Below are positions 24,475-34,400 of a stretch of 47,963 bases of DNA, in pieces. The DNA is from Corallochytrium limacisporum. Lineage: Eukaryota; Opisthokonta. Position 1 is the stretch's first letter. Each line of letters starts with the position of its first letter. The notes under the pieces are model-generated. The model searched no databases and had not been told where the DNA came from. It saw only the letters and a list, made by a program, of their open reading frames with translations. The position numbers and the translations under genes are program-made. The stretch is from the NCBI GenBank assembly GCA_002811645.1, contig PDIP01000052.1, positions 108,842 to 156,804 of the forward strand, given 5' to 3'.

Positions 24475-25560
24475 ATGGGAGCACAGTACGAATTGAATCA
24501 GACATCGTTTTGGATGCTGGCCAACCTGTTGAGCAGTTTGTCAATAGTCATGGTTAACAAGGCCTGCTTTGTTAGTTACGGGTTCAACTATCCAACAGTA
24601 CTGACCTGTGTACACTTCACGGTGACCGCGATATGTCTCAAGGTTTGTGCGGAGATGGGAGTTTTCAAGGTAAAAACAGTTGCAATTCCAGAGGTACTCA
24701 ATCTCTGCGTCTCATTCTGCGGGTTTGTGGTACTGACAAATTTGAGCCTGCGATACAATTCAGTCGGGTTTTACCAGCTGGCCAAGGTAATGACAACGCC
24801 TGTGATTATTGCAGTCCAGATGTATCATTATAAAAAGAAATTCTCTCGGGAAATCTTGCTCAGCTTGGCACCCATTATTGTAGGGGTGATTCTGAACGGA
24901 TCGTTTGACATCCAGCTCAATCTTATAGGAACCTTCTACGCTGCAGCAGGCGTTCTGAGCACCAGCTTCTACCAGATTTGGGTTGGCACCAAGCAGAAGG
25001 ATCTCGATATGACGTCAATGCAGCTCCTTTATTACCAGGCTCCCATTAGCGCACTGATGCTGGTCGTCGCCGCACCGTTCTTTGACCAAATCCTCGGGCC
25101 GGAGGGTCTTCTAAACTATCAGTTTACAACGGGTGCCGTCTTTACTGTGCTGTTGAGCGGGCTGATCTCGTTCGCAGTCAATCTGAGTATCTTCATGGTC
25201 ATCGGCAAGACTAGTCCAGTCTCCTATAATGTCCTGGGGCACTTCAAACTCTGCGTTGTCCTTCTTGGCGGATGGATCGTCTTCCAAGAACAATTGAACT
25301 ATGTGCAAATGTTCGGCACTGCAATTGCCCTTGGTGGCATCTTCTGGTACACCCATCTCAAACTACAGGAGCAAGAACGGGAGAAGCGGGCCAAGGAGAA
25401 GGGCAAGATGGCACAGCCCGTCAATGGAAGCCCTACCCCGGGGTCCCAATACATCAGGACCACCACGAGCGCATCACCCGCACACACGGCCGTCTACCGC
25501 AGCGTCAGTGTCAATGACGCTGCAGAGACGATCAACACCGCGCCCTTGCTGCCCAAATGA
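24475..25560 (+). CDS. SLC35E3: SLC35E3-type drug/metabolite transporter (TPT family)
   Basis: A Golgi or ER membrane transporter of the triose-phosphate/nucleotide-sugar superfamily; the substrate of the SLC35E3 group is not established. The 361-residue protein has about ten membrane segments from residue 12 to about 300. Family segments include SFCGFVVLTNLSLRYNSVGF (residue ~80), YQLAKVMTTPVIIAVQ, TSFYQIWVGTKQ, SMQLLYYQAPISALML, SFAVNLSIFMVIGKTSPV and GHFKLCVVLLGGWIVF, which are close to animal SLC35E3. The cytosolic tail of about 55 residues is rich in Lys, Glu, Ser and Thr. The ATG at 24475 begins a short cytosolic stretch before the first helix. An AATAAA lies 20 bases after the stop. 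The next gene, TMEM115-like, is in the same direction. Confidence 0.92.
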   Translation: MGAQYELNQTSFWMLANLLSSLSIVMVNKACFVSYGFNYPTVLTCVHFTVTAICLKVCAEMGVFKVKTVAIPEVLNLCVSFCGFVVLTNLSLRYNSVGFYQLAKVMTTPVIIAVQMYHYKKKFSREILLSLAPIIVGVILNGSFDIQLNLIGTFYAAAGVLSTSFYQIWVGTKQKDLDMTSMQLLYYQAPISALMLVVAAPFFDQILGPEGLLNYQFTTGAVFTVLLSGLISFAVNLSIFMVIGKTSPVSYNVLGHFKLCVVLLGGWIVFQEQLNYVQMFGTAIALGGIFWYTHLKLQEQEREKRAKEKGKMAQPVNGSPTPGSQYIRTTTSASPAHTAVYRSVSVNDAAETINTAPLLPK

Positions 25561-25579
25561 AACATAAAATGGAAAGAGA

Positions 25580-25585
25580 AATAAA
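25580..25585 (+). terminator. Likely polyadenylation signal of the SLC35E3-type gene
   Basis: A canonical AATAAA about 20 bases after the stop codon. Confidence 0.6.
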
Positions 25586-25792
25586 CTTGCACATGACATC
25601 GTCATGATTGGAAAGCCCCCAGTGTAAGTGTTTTCGTTAGGATCCGGTCTCTTGGCGCTTTGGTCGCATCCGACTTTTCCAGCGATGTAATCACCCACCC
25701 GCCAGCCCGGCCACCGCGCACTCAACCCACCATCCCACTCCCAAAGGGAAAGGTGAGTGAGAATTGATGAATATGAAAGGCAGCACAGAGCC

Positions 25793-25858
25793 TGGGGCAG
25801 GGAAGAGGCCCCCCCCCCCCCCGGGGGGAGGGGGAAGGCGGTTTGGCGCTCTGCCCCA
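25793..25858. repeat. C/G foldback element with 8-bp inverted ends
   Basis: TGGGGCAG (25793-25800) and CTGCCCCA (25851-25858) are perfect reverse complements. They enclose C14 (25809-25822) followed by G6, A, G5. The E2F-like TTTGGCGC at 25842-25849 lies inside the element. Confidence 0.65.
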
Positions 25859-26288
25859 TAACCCCGCGAATGCGTGTGTTTTTTATTTGGCTTTTTTTTT
25901 GTATTTTTATTTTTGGTTGGGTTCTTTAATTTTCTCCCGGGATGGGTGTACCCCAAGAACGTGTACGATTGTATACAATACAGTCCCTGGAATTTTTCTG
26001 TGCGTGGCAACAATGCCCAGTGCCCGCCACACACACTGCCGGACCTTCCCTTTTCTTTGGACAAAGGGCTAGGAATACCAGGAATGTCATATTCCACGAT
26101 ATCTGCAGAGTCGTATTTAAGAGATGTAAGCTAACGACGACGACGACGACGAAATCAGAAGTTGTAGATGATACAACACTCTTGTGGATAGAATTGGCAG
26201 GTGTGCGGTGCACGATAGCGGCTCAACAACTCGATGATGTAGGAGCCAATAGGAAACACAGAGTGAAAGAAGAACAAGCAAGAAAACC

Positions 26289-27755
26289 ATGAATACTCAA
26301 ACTCCACAAGAGCGGTTCATGACCAAAGCCCGGGATCATGCCATCAGCACGACTCTTGTAACACTATTGACAATGGGAACGTTTCTTTCCTGGCTTTTCT
26401 CGGATTACACGAATCCGCAGCTACCCCCGGCTTTTGTGGTCGCGTCTGAGAACGCCTTGAGCTTCCTGAGCCTACTCCTGGCAGGTTTTGTAGTGGTAAG
26501 ATCGTACACACTTGGAATCTTCATACCATGGCTGCTGAGTTTGCAGGCAGTGATTACACTTTCGGTACCGGTAGATAGCATGGAGAGTTATTGGCAAACC
26601 ATGACTGCGGGACTAGTGGTAACGCAAGTGGCAACCAACATCACGATGAGCACCATGATTGTCATCCTCTACCTTATTACGCAGGCAGAGTACCTGCTCT
26701 TCACCATATACGGAGCACCCTATGCTCTGATTGGTAGTCTGTTGGTCGTCATCAGCTACTGCTATCCCGACCATTCGACCCTGATTGGCTTGCTGTTGCA
26801 CACGGCGGTGCCGGAGGAACTCCTGCTCAGAACAAGCGCCGGCAGGACCATCTTGGCCTTCATGAGTGGTGGGTCGAGCACCACGACTGTGAACGGGGGA
26901 GCGTCAGGGGCGGTGACGGGTAATGATCCATTTATGAGCGGCTTGCTGTCCCTGTCACCGTCGGTGGCGCGCAGTCCGTTTGTGTACGTCATCTGCCTGG
27001 TTGTTTTCCACATCCTGCAGATGGTCACACTGGCATCGGTGATTGGTACGTCCATTGCGGTGTTGTACACTTGGTTTTTCCTCGTCTTCATCATGGAGGA
27101 ATTGAAAATGGAAAGGAGGAAAGCTGTCGGTGGCATGCAAATGAATAGCTCGCACGACGATGCGGATGGTACCACCAACGAAGTTGGGGAGCAGCACTTG
27201 ATCGACCACGACCCGACGGATCCGGGATCATCGGCACGGCAGGCAGCGGCAGCTGTGGCATCTCAGCATGCAGGCTTAAATAACATCACCAACCGAGGCT
27301 TGCGGCCAATGTTTATGCTCCCAGCCCCTGTGGGCAACCTGGTCGAGGCAACCTTACTGCCCAGCCTTGCATTCTTGGACCATGTTTTGCAAAAGTTTGT
27401 GCAAAAGCGCATGATTCAGCTTATTAATACCATCGGCCTCGACAAAGGTAATGCGGCGGCGGAAATGGACGCGGAAATGGAGGCAGGCAGCAGCCGACGG
27501 GCTGGCGGCTTCACGGAGTCCACTCCCGCTCCGGAAGCTGCACCGGTGGACTTTGCCAACGACGCGCGGCGACAAGCTGCATTGCGGGACCTTCAATCCC
27601 AGCCCGCGGCTGCGATACCATCCACAGGAACAACAGCCGCACCGGCAGCCATGCCAACTTCGGACGCGGACTTAGATGAAGCTGCGGAACGACGGCGCCA
27701 GTTGGCAATGCAGGACCTTGGTCGAGCGGTTGGGGGCGGACCCGACAGCCAGTGA
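26289..27755 (+). CDS. TMEM115: TMEM115-type rhomboid-like Golgi membrane protein (DUF1751)
   Basis: TMEM115 is a rhomboid-fold pseudoprotease of the Golgi implicated in retrograde transport; the family lacks protease residues. The 488-residue protein has about six to seven hydrophobic helices from residue 20 to 275 (e.g. VVVRSYTLGIFIPWLLSL, MIVILYLITQAEYLLFTI, PYALIGSLLVVISYC). The order and spacing of these, including the YTLGIFIPW entry, the ILYLITQ helix and the GSLLVVI helix, match TMEM115. A late segment NRGLRPMFMLPAPVGN corresponds to the family's post-membrane motif, and the C-terminal DEAAERRRQLAMQDL matches the family tail motif AERRRQLALKAL. A low-complexity Ala/Gly-rich insert sits between helices at about 195-215. 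I identified it by motif order from memory, so an alignment is needed for certainty. It is convergent with kinesin-3 103 bp away. Confidence 0.7.
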   Translation: MNTQTPQERFMTKARDHAISTTLVTLLTMGTFLSWLFSDYTNPQLPPAFVVASENALSFLSLLLAGFVVVRSYTLGIFIPWLLSLQAVITLSVPVDSMESYWQTMTAGLVVTQVATNITMSTMIVILYLITQAEYLLFTIYGAPYALIGSLLVVISYCYPDHSTLIGLLLHTAVPEELLLRTSAGRTILAFMSGGSSTTTVNGGASGAVTGNDPFMSGLLSLSPSVARSPFVYVICLVVFHILQMVTLASVIGTSIAVLYTWFFLVFIMEELKMERRKAVGGMQMNSSHDDADGTTNEVGEQHLIDHDPTDPGSSARQAAAAVASQHAGLNNITNRGLRPMFMLPAPVGNLVEATLLPSLAFLDHVLQKFVQKRMIQLINTIGLDKGNAAAEMDAEMEAGSSRRAGGFTESTPAPEAAPVDFANDARRQAALRDLQSQPAAAIPSTGTTAAPAAMPTSDADLDEAAERRRQLAMQDLGRAVGGGPDSQ

Positions 27756-27858
27756 TAAGGGCCTTTATATTCGTCGGTCCAACAGTAAAGAAGAAGGGAA
27801 ACCTTTCTATTAGCAATCCTTTTGTGTAGTGTTTAGTATTCTTTGAATTTGACATCCA

Positions 27859-30800
27859 TCAGGGTTGTGGCATTACCGAGCCTAGGCTGCGCTCTAGTGC
27901 GAGGTTCTGCCGCAATCGTTCTACTGTCATTGTGGCTTTCAGGCTCTCCACGGCTGCCTCATAGTCGAGCAGGGCGCGGGCCTCGATTGCCTTGCCAGCA
28001 GCATTTTGGGCGCGCCGACTTCGGCAGTGCGTTGGGGTCGATGGCGACGATGTTACTGGAGATTTTAGTTTGAGGTTCTCAATGTTCGTTTTGGAGCCAC
28101 CGCTGATGCTATCATCCTTGTCCGTAGCCGCGTAGAGCAAGGTGCTGTCGACGGCGTAGAGCGCTCCGGTGGCGAACGCCACACTTCCATCACCACATCC
28201 GGTCTGGTCTTTGGTCAATCTCTCGGCGCCAGTACCTCGCAGGGGTGTCGAAACACCGGCAGCGTCCGGTGTACCGTACACTTGCCGTCCGACCATCATT
28301 GACCGCATCCAACTGCCGAAGGTGCTTTCGCTTCCAGCGCGTCGGTGCTGATCCATTGGGGTCGATGCGGGGGTAGCAGGTCCTCCCGTCGATGCCGCAG
28401 GGGCGGTAACCCCAGTTGGTGGCATCAATTGCCAGGGGACTAAACGCAAATCGAGGAATTTTTCTACAACGATCGGATCCACCACACCAACAACACGCAC
28501 TTTCACGGCCAGCGCAAAACGGAGGACATGCCCCGGTGCTGTGACGCGGTGCAGACGTGGATCTTGCAATTGTCCAAAATCCCATGAACACATTGCGGAC
28601 ACCGCGCTGCCAGCGTCTCCGATAATATCGCGAATTAGAATCGGCAGGATCTGCACCGTGCTGAATTGTTCTGGGGCACCTGCGGTGGACGGCCCCGAAG
28701 TGTCAGCAGCTGATGATGCGCCGTGAGTCATGGGCACGCGCTCTGGTGACCCATCGCGGGGAGCTGCCATACGGCCCACACTGTGTCCAATGCCCTGTGC
28801 AATAGCCGTAGATGATGTGGCATTGAAAATGGTCGAGTCCAGGACGTCCCGGTCGTCGACATCGATCACGGCAGTCGCAGCCTCGGCAGACTCTGGATTT
28901 AGAGCTGCAGTATCGGCGTTTCCATGTCCGGCGGGGTAGCTCAACCGCTCCTCGATGGCGATATCACTACTGGACCACAGCGAACGTTCCTCCGGCGGCA
29001 GTCGCTCAATGATCTCTGCGACGGCACTGATGGTGAGGGACGCGGAGTGCATGCTCTGATCTGCATCAGTGCCTACCGCCACCATTGTTGGCACCTGAAC
29101 TAGAGGTGGATCCCTGCCCAGGCCCAAGCTATTGTTATCGTTGTTGATGTTAGTGTTGGAGGCCAAGTCGCCAGTGTCATTACCTCGATCCTGCATGAGG
29201 CCATCCCTCTGCAGCAGCAGGGACATGCTCTCCCGGATAAGCCGGTCCTGGCGCCGTCCGAGGCGTTCTGTGGGCATCGCGTCACCTCCATGATCGATTT
29301 CTAAGTGGCTGAGATTCTTCACTGATGACTGTGGCGGTACTATACTGTCGTCAGCTTTGGTAATGTCATTCCGTCGACCAAGGAGCTCCTGGAGCTGACG
29401 GATGCGTTCGTCAACTGCCCGCTTCCGGAGCTCAAGTAATGCAATGTCCCGATCAATCGCCAGGGATCGTGAGTCTTGCGGAGCTTGGGCATCCAAAGCC
29501 ACTTCTGTAACGTTTACCAGGGCCACCTCCTCAATTGCCTCAAGCTGCAGTTTTGCCAGATTAACGCCACCGCCACCGGTCATGTGGTTTAGGTGACTGT
29601 GCTCGCCTCTCAGCCCGTGGCTTTTGTGCGCTGCGTACGCCATGTCCAGGCGTGACACATAAACACTCAGGCGCCGCACGGAGCCTTGGCGGGCGGCAAT
29701 CACTCCGCCAGCATGGAGAGAGACAGTGTCGGTCTCCGAGCCGAAGTTCCACCGCTCTTGTGTAGTCATTGGTCCAAGCCCATGGCCCTCGAGGGTCCAG
29801 GCAATCGCCCCTGCCAACGATCGTGGCGGCTTCCGTGGTGGTGCGCGGATTGGCAAGGGCACGAAAATACCATCCTCGTTTGGCTCCAGAACGGAAAACT
29901 GTAAACCCACGCCCCAGAAGCCTCTGATGGCATCTGTGAATTTGCCCAGGCGTGCCATGCTTTCGTTGTCGACTGTGAGGCAGTGCAAAGGCAGCTCTCG
30001 CAGCGATCGGAGAATGGTCCGTGGTACAGCCAGGTGAGCACCAGGCCCGGAGCCAGTTGGCTGCCTGAAAAGAGCGAGCCAGCGCTGTTGGTTTGCCATT
30101 CCCCGAGGAGTCAGTCCTTGCGTATCATCAAGGAAAGGCGAATTGGAAGCCGATGCCACGGTTCTATTGTGGCTGTTGCCGGCGGTGACTGCAACTGGTC
30201 CGTCGTCCCCTCCTCGTGGAGAGAGTCCCCGCATCGCGAGGCGAACATTGTGACCCCACAGCTCGATAGCCAGCGCTCCATTGCTAAGGTATTGCAGAAA
30301 CATGTCATCAACCGGGTCGACGGCAAAAACTTTTCGACTATTGAAGCGGATTGTTTCGGTTTCGTCCTGCAAGGATCCCTCGAGCTGTTGGAAACTGTCG
30401 CCTAAGTTTTCAACATAGGTACTAGGGTCATCGCTCTGCTCCATGCTGTCTGTCATACGATCTGGCCTCTCCTCAGGCACACGGATCTCCTCCTGCTGCC
30501 AGAAATGATACTTTGCAAAGACAAAGTCAGTGTTGTTACCGCTTAGACCCTCGGCCACTCCGAGGATGATTTCGTATCGTTCACTGTCGCCAGCCTCCGT
30601 CTCCCTCACAATCGCTGTGCGCGCGCGGTCGACGCTTGCCTGCTTGACGCCCCTCGCAAATAGCACATCCTTTGGCGGAGAATGATTGTGCAGACCACTG
30701 CCGTGTGTGTGGTGAAGCATACCATTGCTGCTCTGCGGACATGGAGTCGCCTTTGACGGCTGATATCGACCGGCATCCGGTGTGGCTGTGCGGTTGTTGT

Positions 30801-33800
30801 TCTGCAAGGCTTTCGTCGGAGATTTTCGTCCATTCTTGAGATCCACATCTGTGAAACTGGATCGTCTCCCGGGGTTTATTTCGCTCGCATTCGGCATAAC
30901 CGTACCTTGCATAAGCTCAGCGTTATTAAGGCTGAGGTACTCACCTAGGGCCGCCACTTCGTGGCGCTGCGGAAGGCGCCTCAGAGCAACACTCAGGCGG
31001 CCGCGCTTGAGTCCCCTCTGGTCAAAGATCGGTGTCTGAACAACGAAACCTGGCAGCGTGAACATCAATGGTCTGAGGTAGACATGCGCAATCCCCGCCA
31101 GCGCATAGTCATGCGGTTCATGGAACGGGTTCCCCACTCGACCGTTGCTGTCTGTGTCGGGCTCGGCAGGGCCATCATCGAGGGTCAGAGAGCTCGCTTC
31201 CGGTTCGTCCGGCCTCGTGCCGGTCTCTTGATACTCTTCGTAGATCATTTGCATGTCTTCCACTCGTTCCTGGAACTTGTCCAGAGACAAGACGTGCATC
31301 GCATTCTCGCGGCCATCTATAACCTCCACCACTATCTCTCCTTCCTGGTAGTCCTCATGGTAGAAGTACTTGTGGTCGCCGTCCACGGCCGTGAGAGCAA
31401 GGTCACCTGCTTTCTGTAGTACCTCAGAATGCAGTTGAATCTTCGCATGGAAGGTGACCTTTTCATGAAGGGCTTCCGCAATGGCGTTCGCAGTACGTAT
31501 TTTGGGCATTACTACGAGCAAGTCTTGAAGCAGGCGCTGTCGTTCGCGGGCACGCCAGCGCATCAAAGCTTGCGCTTCTTCATGGGCCGGGTCAAGAAGT
31601 TTGCGCTGATGTTCCTCTTCCAAATTGTTCAACTTTTGCTGATACTCATTCGCCACCTCCCGAGTTGCTGATTCCCGAGCTTCTTTGATCCGTGCCTCAT
31701 ACTCTGCACGAAGCGCTTCCTCATCGGCCGTAGACAACTTTGCCTTCTCAGGAGAAGTAGTATCGTTACCGACGCTTTCTTCTGTCAACTCTCGAAGGGC
31801 CACATCTTCGTCGTTGTAAATGAGTTCACGCTGGGCCTGAGCCCATAAACTGCCGCGCACTCCGCCGATTTCTTGGCCACCTGGTCTCGGACATTGAGGT
31901 GCGTGCATGCGGTATAAATGGTTGTTGCCAAATAGAATACGGTCCCGGTGGTAAATCTGCTCTGTCATACCATCTACTACACGTTTACCGTTGATAAAGA
32001 TATCGGCATCGCAGCTTGGATAGGGAGTGATGGTAATTGAACAATTGTCTTCCGCCACGTCGATCAAGCAGTGCCGGTCCCGGATACCCAATCCATTGAA
32101 TTGAATGGTGACTTGGTCAACATCTGATTCCGATATCGGCTTGTTCTGGTTGGGGTTGTCGCTCACCTGTGGCAAGTCTTCTCCTGGTACCATCTTGCCG
32201 ACCACATTCGAATAGTCCAGGTGGTATACCAGCAGCTCGTTCAGAGCAGGATCCTCATTCAAATTGATCAGGTATGGCTTATTCTGATCCAGTCCAATAC
32301 CCCTTTGATCTGCCGCCAAGGTGATCCCAATGCGATTCAATTGTCGATTGTACTTGTTTAAATGTTCTTGTGACTCCTTAACCTTCTCTTCCCATGGCTT
32401 ACGAAGTTTTTCAATAAGAGACTCTGACTCCTCGAGTTTAGCACGCAGTTTGGCGGCCTCATCTCCACCCTTGCTTTTGGTTGCAGTACTGTTATGTCCG
32501 TCACCAGCTGCAAGCCTAGCCTTGAGTTCTGCAAGTTCGTTTTTCAATTCCCGAATTATCCGTTGCTGCGGATCTTCATTGATTACAGCATGGTTGATAA
32601 TCTTCTTCACGCTCTCGGCGTAGCGCAGGGTGCTCAGTGTTTCCTCTGCGTGCAGTGCGTTGGGAGTGATTGCGGCAACCATAATGGTCTTGGAATTGCC
32701 TCCCAAACTGTCTTTCAGTAACCACGTCAGCGTACTGTTTCGATACGGAATATGTCTTGTTCCATCAGTTTTCGAGGGACCCTCGGCCAGCCGATTGATC
32801 ACCAGACCCAGAGTACTCAGGCTCTTGTTGATGTTACCACTCTCCTTGAGCCGGACACCCTCAGCTCCTGTCTTGCTCACCCGCTCACTACCAGCCAGGT
32901 CAACCAGACTGACACGTGAAGAGCGGATCATTGTGAGGTCTTTGCCCTCGCGTCGAACACTAGCAGATTCTGAAGGTATTTCCCCGGCATCATCGTCTAC
33001 CTTGCTAATGGCCTTCAGTGGAGACTTTGACAGAGATCCGTTGGCGGGTTCTGCGCGCTCCTTCCGAGTGGTAGTTCGGCGCTCCACATTGAGCATGAAG
33101 ATAGCATGACTGCGACTACTCCGCGCATTCATGTTTGTGGCAGCCACCATCCGTGCCCGATTGCCGTTTGCTATCGTCTGCTCTATCTCCTCTAGGGTAG
33201 TGACAGCAAGAGATGTCAGGCCCTCTACGTACGGACCGATACGGTAATGTTCTCGAATACGCAGCGGTTTGGCACTGTGCGGTTTGGCATCTGCAATACC
33301 TATCGACTGCCCCGATTTGTTCTCACTTCTGTTCTTGGTCGGAGTTGGACTGGCCGAAGTACCTCCAGCGTCCTGGGCTAACAAATCTCGCACCTTTTCA
33401 TTGTAGATCTCCAAGTAGCTTACCTCAACGTGGTACTTAGTCTGCGATATGTCTCCGGTGGCAAGATCTTCCACAGATCCCTTCGCCTCATCAGCTGCGA
33501 TCCGGTCAAAAAGCCCCTTAGTCAATCGTGGGATGATACCTGGTTGCTCTGCTGTACCAAGCATGGTATGTGTTTTTCCTGCCCCTGTCTGTCCGTAAGC
33601 AAAGATACAGTTGTTGTAGCCAGCGACGCAATGGTCAATCACCGGCTTCGCCACGGTCTCATAGACCAATTCTTGAGTAGTTTCTGGTCCGAACACATGG
33701 TCGTAGTTGAATTTCTTCACATCCTGCCTATGGCTGTCTGTGGCTTGGCCATGGACCGTGTAGTGCGCACATCTGGCCACAGCAGAGTCCCCATCACAAC

Positions 33801-33933
33801 CGACTGCTTCCACAACATTGGCTCGCTTTGACCGCCTTTCGGAATCGTTGTTTGGACGTATACGCAACGCAACTTTGATCACCTCATCAGACCCTTCACC
33901 AGACGCTTTGACGCACTCTGTTTCTGAAACCAT
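27859..33933 (-). CDS. Kinesin-3 family motor (KIF1/Unc-104-like) with FHA domain
   Basis: A plus-end-directed microtubule motor for vesicles or organelles. The 2024-residue protein has an N-terminal motor domain (about 18-450): P-loop GQTGAGKT 114-121, switch I around NARSSRSH 269-276, switch II DLAGSE 345-350, and HIPYRNSTLTWLLKDSLGG 394-412. Two loop insertions (about 188-222 and 288-335) are longer than in animal KIF1. The neck and coiled coil (451-540) lead to an FHA domain at about 560-680 (GLGIRDRHCLID, then DADIFINGKRV and DRILFGNNHLYR). More coiled coil follows at about 750-830, then long low-complexity and Ser/Pro/Asp-rich regions. I see no PH domain at the C-terminus, unlike KIF1A/Unc-104, so the cargo end is closer to KIF13/KIF16 or novel. 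The frame is intronless. Confidence 0.93.
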   Translation of the reverse strand: MVSETECVKASGEGSDEVIKVALRIRPNNDSERRSKRANVVEAVGCDGDSAVARCAHYTVHGQATDSHRQDVKKFNYDHVFGPETTQELVYETVAKPVIDHCVAGYNNCIFAYGQTGAGKTHTMLGTAEQPGIIPRLTKGLFDRIAADEAKGSVEDLATGDISQTKYHVEVSYLEIYNEKVRDLLAQDAGGTSASPTPTKNRSENKSGQSIGIADAKPHSAKPLRIREHYRIGPYVEGLTSLAVTTLEEIEQTIANGNRARMVAATNMNARSSRSHAIFMLNVERRTTTRKERAEPANGSLSKSPLKAISKVDDDAGEIPSESASVRREGKDLTMIRSSRVSLVDLAGSERVSKTGAEGVRLKESGNINKSLSTLGLVINRLAEGPSKTDGTRHIPYRNSTLTWLLKDSLGGNSKTIMVAAITPNALHAEETLSTLRYAESVKKIINHAVINEDPQQRIIRELKNELAELKARLAAGDGHNSTATKSKGGDEAAKLRAKLEESESLIEKLRKPWEEKVKESQEHLNKYNRQLNRIGITLAADQRGIGLDQNKPYLINLNEDPALNELLVYHLDYSNVVGKMVPGEDLPQVSDNPNQNKPISESDVDQVTIQFNGLGIRDRHCLIDVAEDNCSITITPYPSCDADIFINGKRVVDGMTEQIYHRDRILFGNNHLYRMHAPQCPRPGGQEIGGVRGSLWAQAQRELIYNDEDVALRELTEESVGNDTTSPEKAKLSTADEEALRAEYEARIKEARESATREVANEYQQKLNNLEEEHQRKLLDPAHEEAQALMRWRARERQRLLQDLLVVMPKIRTANAIAEALHEKVTFHAKIQLHSEVLQKAGDLALTAVDGDHKYFYHEDYQEGEIVVEVIDGRENAMHVLSLDKFQERVEDMQMIYEEYQETGTRPDEPEASSLTLDDGPAEPDTDSNGRVGNPFHEPHDYALAGIAHVYLRPLMFTLPGFVVQTPIFDQRGLKRGRLSVALRRLPQRHEVAALGEYLSLNNAELMQGTVMPNASEINPGRRSSFTDVDLKNGRKSPTKALQNNNRTATPDAGRYQPSKATPCPQSSNGMLHHTHGSGLHNHSPPKDVLFARGVKQASVDRARTAIVRETEAGDSERYEIILGVAEGLSGNNTDFVFAKYHFWQQEEIRVPEERPDRMTDSMEQSDDPSTYVENLGDSFQQLEGSLQDETETIRFNSRKVFAVDPVDDMFLQYLSNGALAIELWGHNVRLAMRGLSPRGGDDGPVAVTAGNSHNRTVASASNSPFLDDTQGLTPRGMANQQRWLALFRQPTGSGPGAHLAVPRTILRSLRELPLHCLTVDNESMARLGKFTDAIRGFWGVGLQFSVLEPNEDGIFVPLPIRAPPRKPPRSLAGAIAWTLEGHGLGPMTTQERWNFGSETDTVSLHAGGVIAARQGSVRRLSVYVSRLDMAYAAHKSHGLRGEHSHLNHMTGGGGVNLAKLQLEAIEEVALVNVTEVALDAQAPQDSRSLAIDRDIALLELRKRAVDERIRQLQELLGRRNDITKADDSIVPPQSSVKNLSHLEIDHGGDAMPTERLGRRQDRLIRESMSLLLQRDGLMQDRGNDTGDLASNTNINNDNNSLGLGRDPPLVQVPTMVAVGTDADQSMHSASLTISAVAEIIERLPPEERSLWSSSDIAIEERLSYPAGHGNADTAALNPESAEAATAVIDVDDRDVLDSTIFNATSSTAIAQGIGHSVGRMAAPRDGSPERVPMTHGASSAADTSGPSTAGAPEQFSTVQILPILIRDIIGDAGSAVSAMCSWDFGQLQDPRLHRVTAPGHVLRFALAVKVRVVGVVDPIVVEKFLDLRLVPWQLMPPTGVTAPAASTGGPATPASTPMDQHRRAGSESTFGSWMRSMMVGRQVYGTPDAAGVSTPLRGTGAERLTKDQTGCGDGSVAFATGALYAVDSTLLYAATDKDDSISGGSKTNIENLKLKSPVTSSPSTPTHCRSRRAQNAAGKAIEARALLDYEAAVESLKATMTVERLRQNLALERSLGSVMPQP

Positions 33934-34400
33934 GGTTGTTCAAAGAAACAACTTTCGTAGAAGACAGAATTCTATACGATCGAGATCTGCTGATCTTCGG
34001 TAGCGAAGCGGAACCACATGATACGATCCCGGCCCAGTCACACTTGTGACCGTTTTGCCTTTGATCTATTTGACTTTGGAATCCCCTGATAAACAGGTCT
34101 AACCTGGTAAGGTCAATACACGCGATTGAATACCTTGTGATTGATGGTCCACGGGGGTCTGGGGCCCGATGTCAAATTCGCGGTCAAACACGGGAATCGC
34201 CCTCTCCCAAAAATGTGACAAGAGGAAAACGTCAGGGAGCAAATAGGCCCCTGAATTGACTGGCAAGTTCACCAACCTTCGTGACCAGAGCTGCCGATCG
34301 CATCCAGTATACGAGAGAAAGAGGAAACAGTCGCGGGCATGGATACCACATGAGCAGGCTTCACAATGTGTTTCTTTTTTATTACGTTACCGGATTCTAC
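33934..34400. other. Spacer upstream of kinesin-3 and downstream of trichoplein
   Basis: This 467-bp stretch has no credible gene. It holds a probable polyadenylation signal for trichoplein at 34378-34383 and otherwise ordinary sequence, presumably including the kinesin-3 promoter. Confidence 0.65.
34378..34383 (-). terminator. Likely polyadenylation signal of the trichoplein gene
   Basis: The - strand reads AATAAA about 18 bases after the stop codon, in T-rich surroundings. Confidence 0.6.

Larger units (their letters stand above)
25561..26288. other. Spacer between the SLC35E3-type and TMEM115-type genes
   Basis: This 728-bp stretch holds a C14G6AG5 foldback (25793-25858), a T-rich block near 25880-25930, and an (ACG)6 microsatellite at 26134-26151 in the likely leader of the next gene. 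No gene is supported. Confidence 0.7.
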
